A DNA stretch of 14,681 nucleotides from assembly GCA_040380755.1 (NCBI GenBank), contig JBEIIL010000100.1, forward strand, positions 1-14,681, written 5' to 3'. Numbering within the stretch: the stretch's first letter is position 1; each line of letters begins with the position of its first letter. Both the position numbers and the translations under genes were made by a program. The notes under the pieces are model-generated. The model was given only the letters and a program-made list of their open reading frames with translations, ran no database searches and was not told the origin of the DNA. The DNA comes from Alsobacter sp040380755. GTDB lineage: Bacteria; Pseudomonadota; Alphaproteobacteria; Rhizobiales; Beijerinckiaceae. Positions 12,876-14,681 of this stretch are shown here, piece after piece.

Positions 12876-13858
12876 GCGCCGGGCTTCTTCGGCTCGACAT
12901 GGCCGCCGAAGCCCTTGCGCATGGCCGAAAGCATCTTCTCCGCGAAGGTGTGGTCCTGCCGCGAACGGAACCGGGCATAGAGCGCTGCCGTCAGCACTTC
13001 GGCGGGAACGGCCTCCTCGATGGCGGCCTGCACGGTCCAGCGACCCTCGCCGGAATCCTCCACATGGCCCGAATAGGATGCGAGATCGGGCTCGTCGGCC
13101 AGCGCCTGGGCCGACAGGTCGAGCAGCCACGACGTGACGACGCTGCCGCGTCGCCACACCTCGGCAATATCCGGCAGGTCGAGGTCGAGCCGCAACTCCG
13201 GCGCGACATTCGGCCCGCCGGCGTGGCGCAGGATGTCGAAGCCCTCCGCCATCGCCTGCATCATGCCGTACTCGATGCCGTTGTGGATCATCTTGACGAA
13301 GTGGCCGGAGCCGCTGCGGCCGGCATGCAGCCAGCCCTGCTCGGCGCGGGGATCACGCTCATCCCGTCCTGATGTTCGCGGAATGTCGCCCAGACCGGGG
13401 GCCAGGGCCGCAAAGATCGGCGAAAGCCGGTCGACCGCGGCCGTGTCCCCGCCAATCATCAGGCAGTAGCCGCGCTCCAGGCCCCACACGCCGCCCGAGG
13501 TGCCGACATCCAGATAGCTGAGGCCCTGCTGCGCCAGAGCGGCGGCGCGGCGCACGTCATCCTTCCAGAAGCTGTTGCCGCCATCGATGATCGTGTCGCC
13601 CGGCGACAGCAGCCCCGCCAGCGCCGTCACGGCGTCCTCCGTTGCGGCACCGGCGGGCAGCATCACCCACACGGCGCGCGGCGGCACCAGGGCCGCCACC
13701 AGGGCCTGCAGATCGGCCACCGCGACGGCGCCCTCGGCGGCCAGCGCCTGGCCCGGGGCGGGGTCGCGGTCATAGACGACGCAGGCATGGTCCGCCCGCA
13801 GCAGGCGCCGGACGATGTTGGCGCCCATGCGCCCGAGGCCGACCATCCCGAGTTGCAT
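12872..13858 (-). CDS. gnd: Short-form decarboxylating 6-phosphogluconate dehydrogenase (YqeC/GndA type)
   Basis: The 328-aa enzyme oxidatively decarboxylates 6-phosphogluconate to ribulose 5-phosphate. The cofactor loop GLGRMG is at 7-12, DGGNSFWKDD at 92-101, GTSGGVWGLERG at 119-130 with the SGG substrate motif, and GHFVKMIHNGIEYGMMQ at 185-201 with catalytic Lys189 and Asn193. At about 330 residues it belongs to the short group, which lacks the second C-terminal domain of the ~470-residue enzyme. Members of this group are often NAD-dependent, but cofactor choice is not proven here. The ATG at 13858 has GGAG 7 bases upstream. A perfect TTGACA lies at 13920-13915, but no good -10 was found at the normal spacing. 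Gluconokinase follows with a 4-bp overlap. Confidence 0.94.
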   Translation of the reverse strand: MQLGMVGLGRMGANIVRRLLRADHACVVYDRDPAPGQALAAEGAVAVADLQALVAALVPPRAVWVMLPAGAATEDAVTALAGLLSPGDTIIDGGNSFWKDDVRRAAALAQQGLSYLDVGTSGGVWGLERGYCLMIGGDTAAVDRLSPIFAALAPGLGDIPRTSGRDERDPRAEQGWLHAGRSGSGHFVKMIHNGIEYGMMQAMAEGFDILRHAGGPNVAPELRLDLDLPDIAEVWRRGSVVTSWLLDLSAQALADEPDLASYSGHVEDSGEGRWTVQAAIEEAVPAEVLTAALYARFRSRQDHTFAEKMLSAMRKGFGGHVEPKKPGA

Positions 13859-13950
13859 TGTCTGTCTCCACCGCCACCATGCAGGCGCGGTCAGGAACGC
13901 AAAGGACCGCCCGCTGTCAACGGGTGAGTGCACAGGGGCCGGCGCACGCG

Positions 13951-14681
13951 TCAGGTCTGGCCGGGCTTGAGCTTGTAGAAGATGTGTCGCCCGATGACGT
14001 CCATCTTCGTCAGGCGCTTGGCCCAGAATGGCCGCACATAATTGGCGTGGTAGTGGGTCGAGGCACCAACCTCCGACAGATAGGTCTGGCCGTAGGTGAC
14101 ATTCCGGGCAACGCGCACGGCCGTCTGCCAGGATTCCTGCTCGGTGATCCGCAGCGACTTGCCCTCGCACGCGAAGGAGAACTGGCAGGCAAACTTGCGG
14201 TGACGGTTCTGGTAGACGACGCCGCAGACCGACGTGGGATAAAGCCCGCTGCGCACCCGGTTGAGAACCACCTGGGCGACAGCCGCCTGGCCGTCGACGG
14301 GCTCGCTGCGCGCTTCGAAATACACCGCCTCGGCCAGGCAGCGCTGCTCGCGGCTGAGGTTGTCGGGGTCGATCAGGCTGGCATAGCTCGGCCGCCCTTC
14401 GTCCTTCGGAACAGCGGTGACGGTGGCAGTGCTGTTGCGCCGCGAGGCCGCCAGCCCCTCGGGCGAGACGGGTGCGGCGGCGATTTCCAGCGGGATCGCC
14501 TCGGCAGGCGCCGGCGTGGCGGACGACAGTGCCGCGGCGCGGGGGACGGTCGGGGTCGAGCCCACGCCTGTCGTGGTCGAGCCCGAGGCGCGGGCCGCGG
14601 CCGTGAGCTGCGAACTGGCCTGGCCGGCCGACTGGGTCTCGCCGATGGCGCCGGGCGTCGTCGCCTCGCCATCGTTCGGCG
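13951..14681 (-). CDS. SleB-type cell wall hydrolase (N-terminus outside window)
   Basis: The 242 visible residues end in a Hydrolase_2 (SleB-like) domain, about the last 140 residues: NLSREQRCLAEAVYFEARSE contains the probable catalytic Glu, followed by AAVAQVVLNRVRSGLYP, CGVVYQNRHRKFACQFSF and a terminal HYHANYVRPFWAKR block. Such enzymes cleave peptidoglycan and act in the envelope. The preceding ~100 residues are Ala/Pro/Thr/Ser-rich and look like a flexible linker. The reading frame stays open to base 14681 without a stop, so the real start and any signal peptide or membrane anchor are off the window; the GTG at 14565 is probably internal. About 90 bp separate it from the gnd start downstream, so it may not share a transcript. 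Confidence 0.88.
   Translation of the reverse strand, partial: PNDGEATTPGAIGETQSAGQASSQLTAAARASGSTTTGVGSTPTVPRAAALSSATPAPAEAIPLEIAAAPVSPEGLAASRRNSTATVTAVPKDEGRPSYASLIDPDNLSREQRCLAEAVYFEARSEPVDGQAAVAQVVLNRVRSGLYPTSVCGVVYQNRHRKFACQFSFACEGKSLRITEQESWQTAVRVARNVTYGQTYLSEVGASTHYHANYVRPFWAKRLTKMDVIGRHIFYKLKPGQT

Noticed and set aside
13915..13920. Perfect TTGACA upstream of gnd on the minus strand
   Set aside because: No acceptable -10 hexamer at 16-18 bases, so I did not list it as a promoter.

Overview
The window is a high-GC, gene-dense stretch that looks like a chromosomal segment of an alphaproteobacterium, most likely a member of the Hyphomicrobiales (Rhizobiales). The reasons are the sarcosine oxidase beta subunit, the alphaproteobacterial-style transglutaminase, the DUF6481-like protein, the cold-shock protein and DbpA-type DEAD helicase set, and the overall protein composition. 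This taxonomic call is inference; there is no rRNA. I see no insertion sequence, phage, CRISPR array or other mobile DNA.

Layout. (1) 1-236, minus: the N-terminus of a sarcosine oxidase beta subunit, cut by the window edge. Divergent from it, at 403-2792 plus, lies a tightly coupled five-gene membrane operon: two tiny membrane proteins, a ferric-reductase-like membrane heme domain fused to a Rieske [2Fe-2S] domain, an anchored protein with paired CxxxC motifs, and a third tiny membrane protein. It is followed by a short-chain dehydrogenase (2824-3531). I see this operon as the best candidate for a little-described redox system. (2) 3544-7134, all minus: an RNA-handling and cold-adaptation block, read from right to left. 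It holds a 64-aa protein of unknown role, a CspA-type cold-shock protein, a DUF6481-like helical protein, an 87-aa basic protein and a DEAD-box RNA helicase with a DbpA-type RNA-binding domain. A strong intrinsic terminator sits between the cold-shock gene and the DUF6481-like gene. (3) 7274-9431: a transglutaminase-like protease (minus) and a CorA/ZntB-type metal transporter (plus), divergent across a 304-bp region with repeated CAGGTT elements. (4) 9679-9752, minus: tRNA-Gln(CTG) with encoded CCA and a good sigma70-type promoter. (5) 9860-12195, minus: an ABC-2 type exporter, with the ATPase gene followed by a permease gene that starts with TTG inside the ATPase stop. (6) 12339-13858, minus: short-form 6-phosphogluconate dehydrogenase and gluconokinase, overlapping by 4 bp. 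Together they convert gluconate to 6-phosphogluconate and then to ribulose 5-phosphate. (7) 13951-14681, minus: a SleB-type cell wall hydrolase whose N-terminus lies outside the window.

Most genes are ordinary housekeeping or accessory metabolism. The points worth following up are the Rieske/heme membrane operon, the cold-shock locus with a terminator too close to the next start codon, a transglutaminase with Ser at the usual His position, a permease built of two similar halves, and several inverted or direct repeats in upstream regions.
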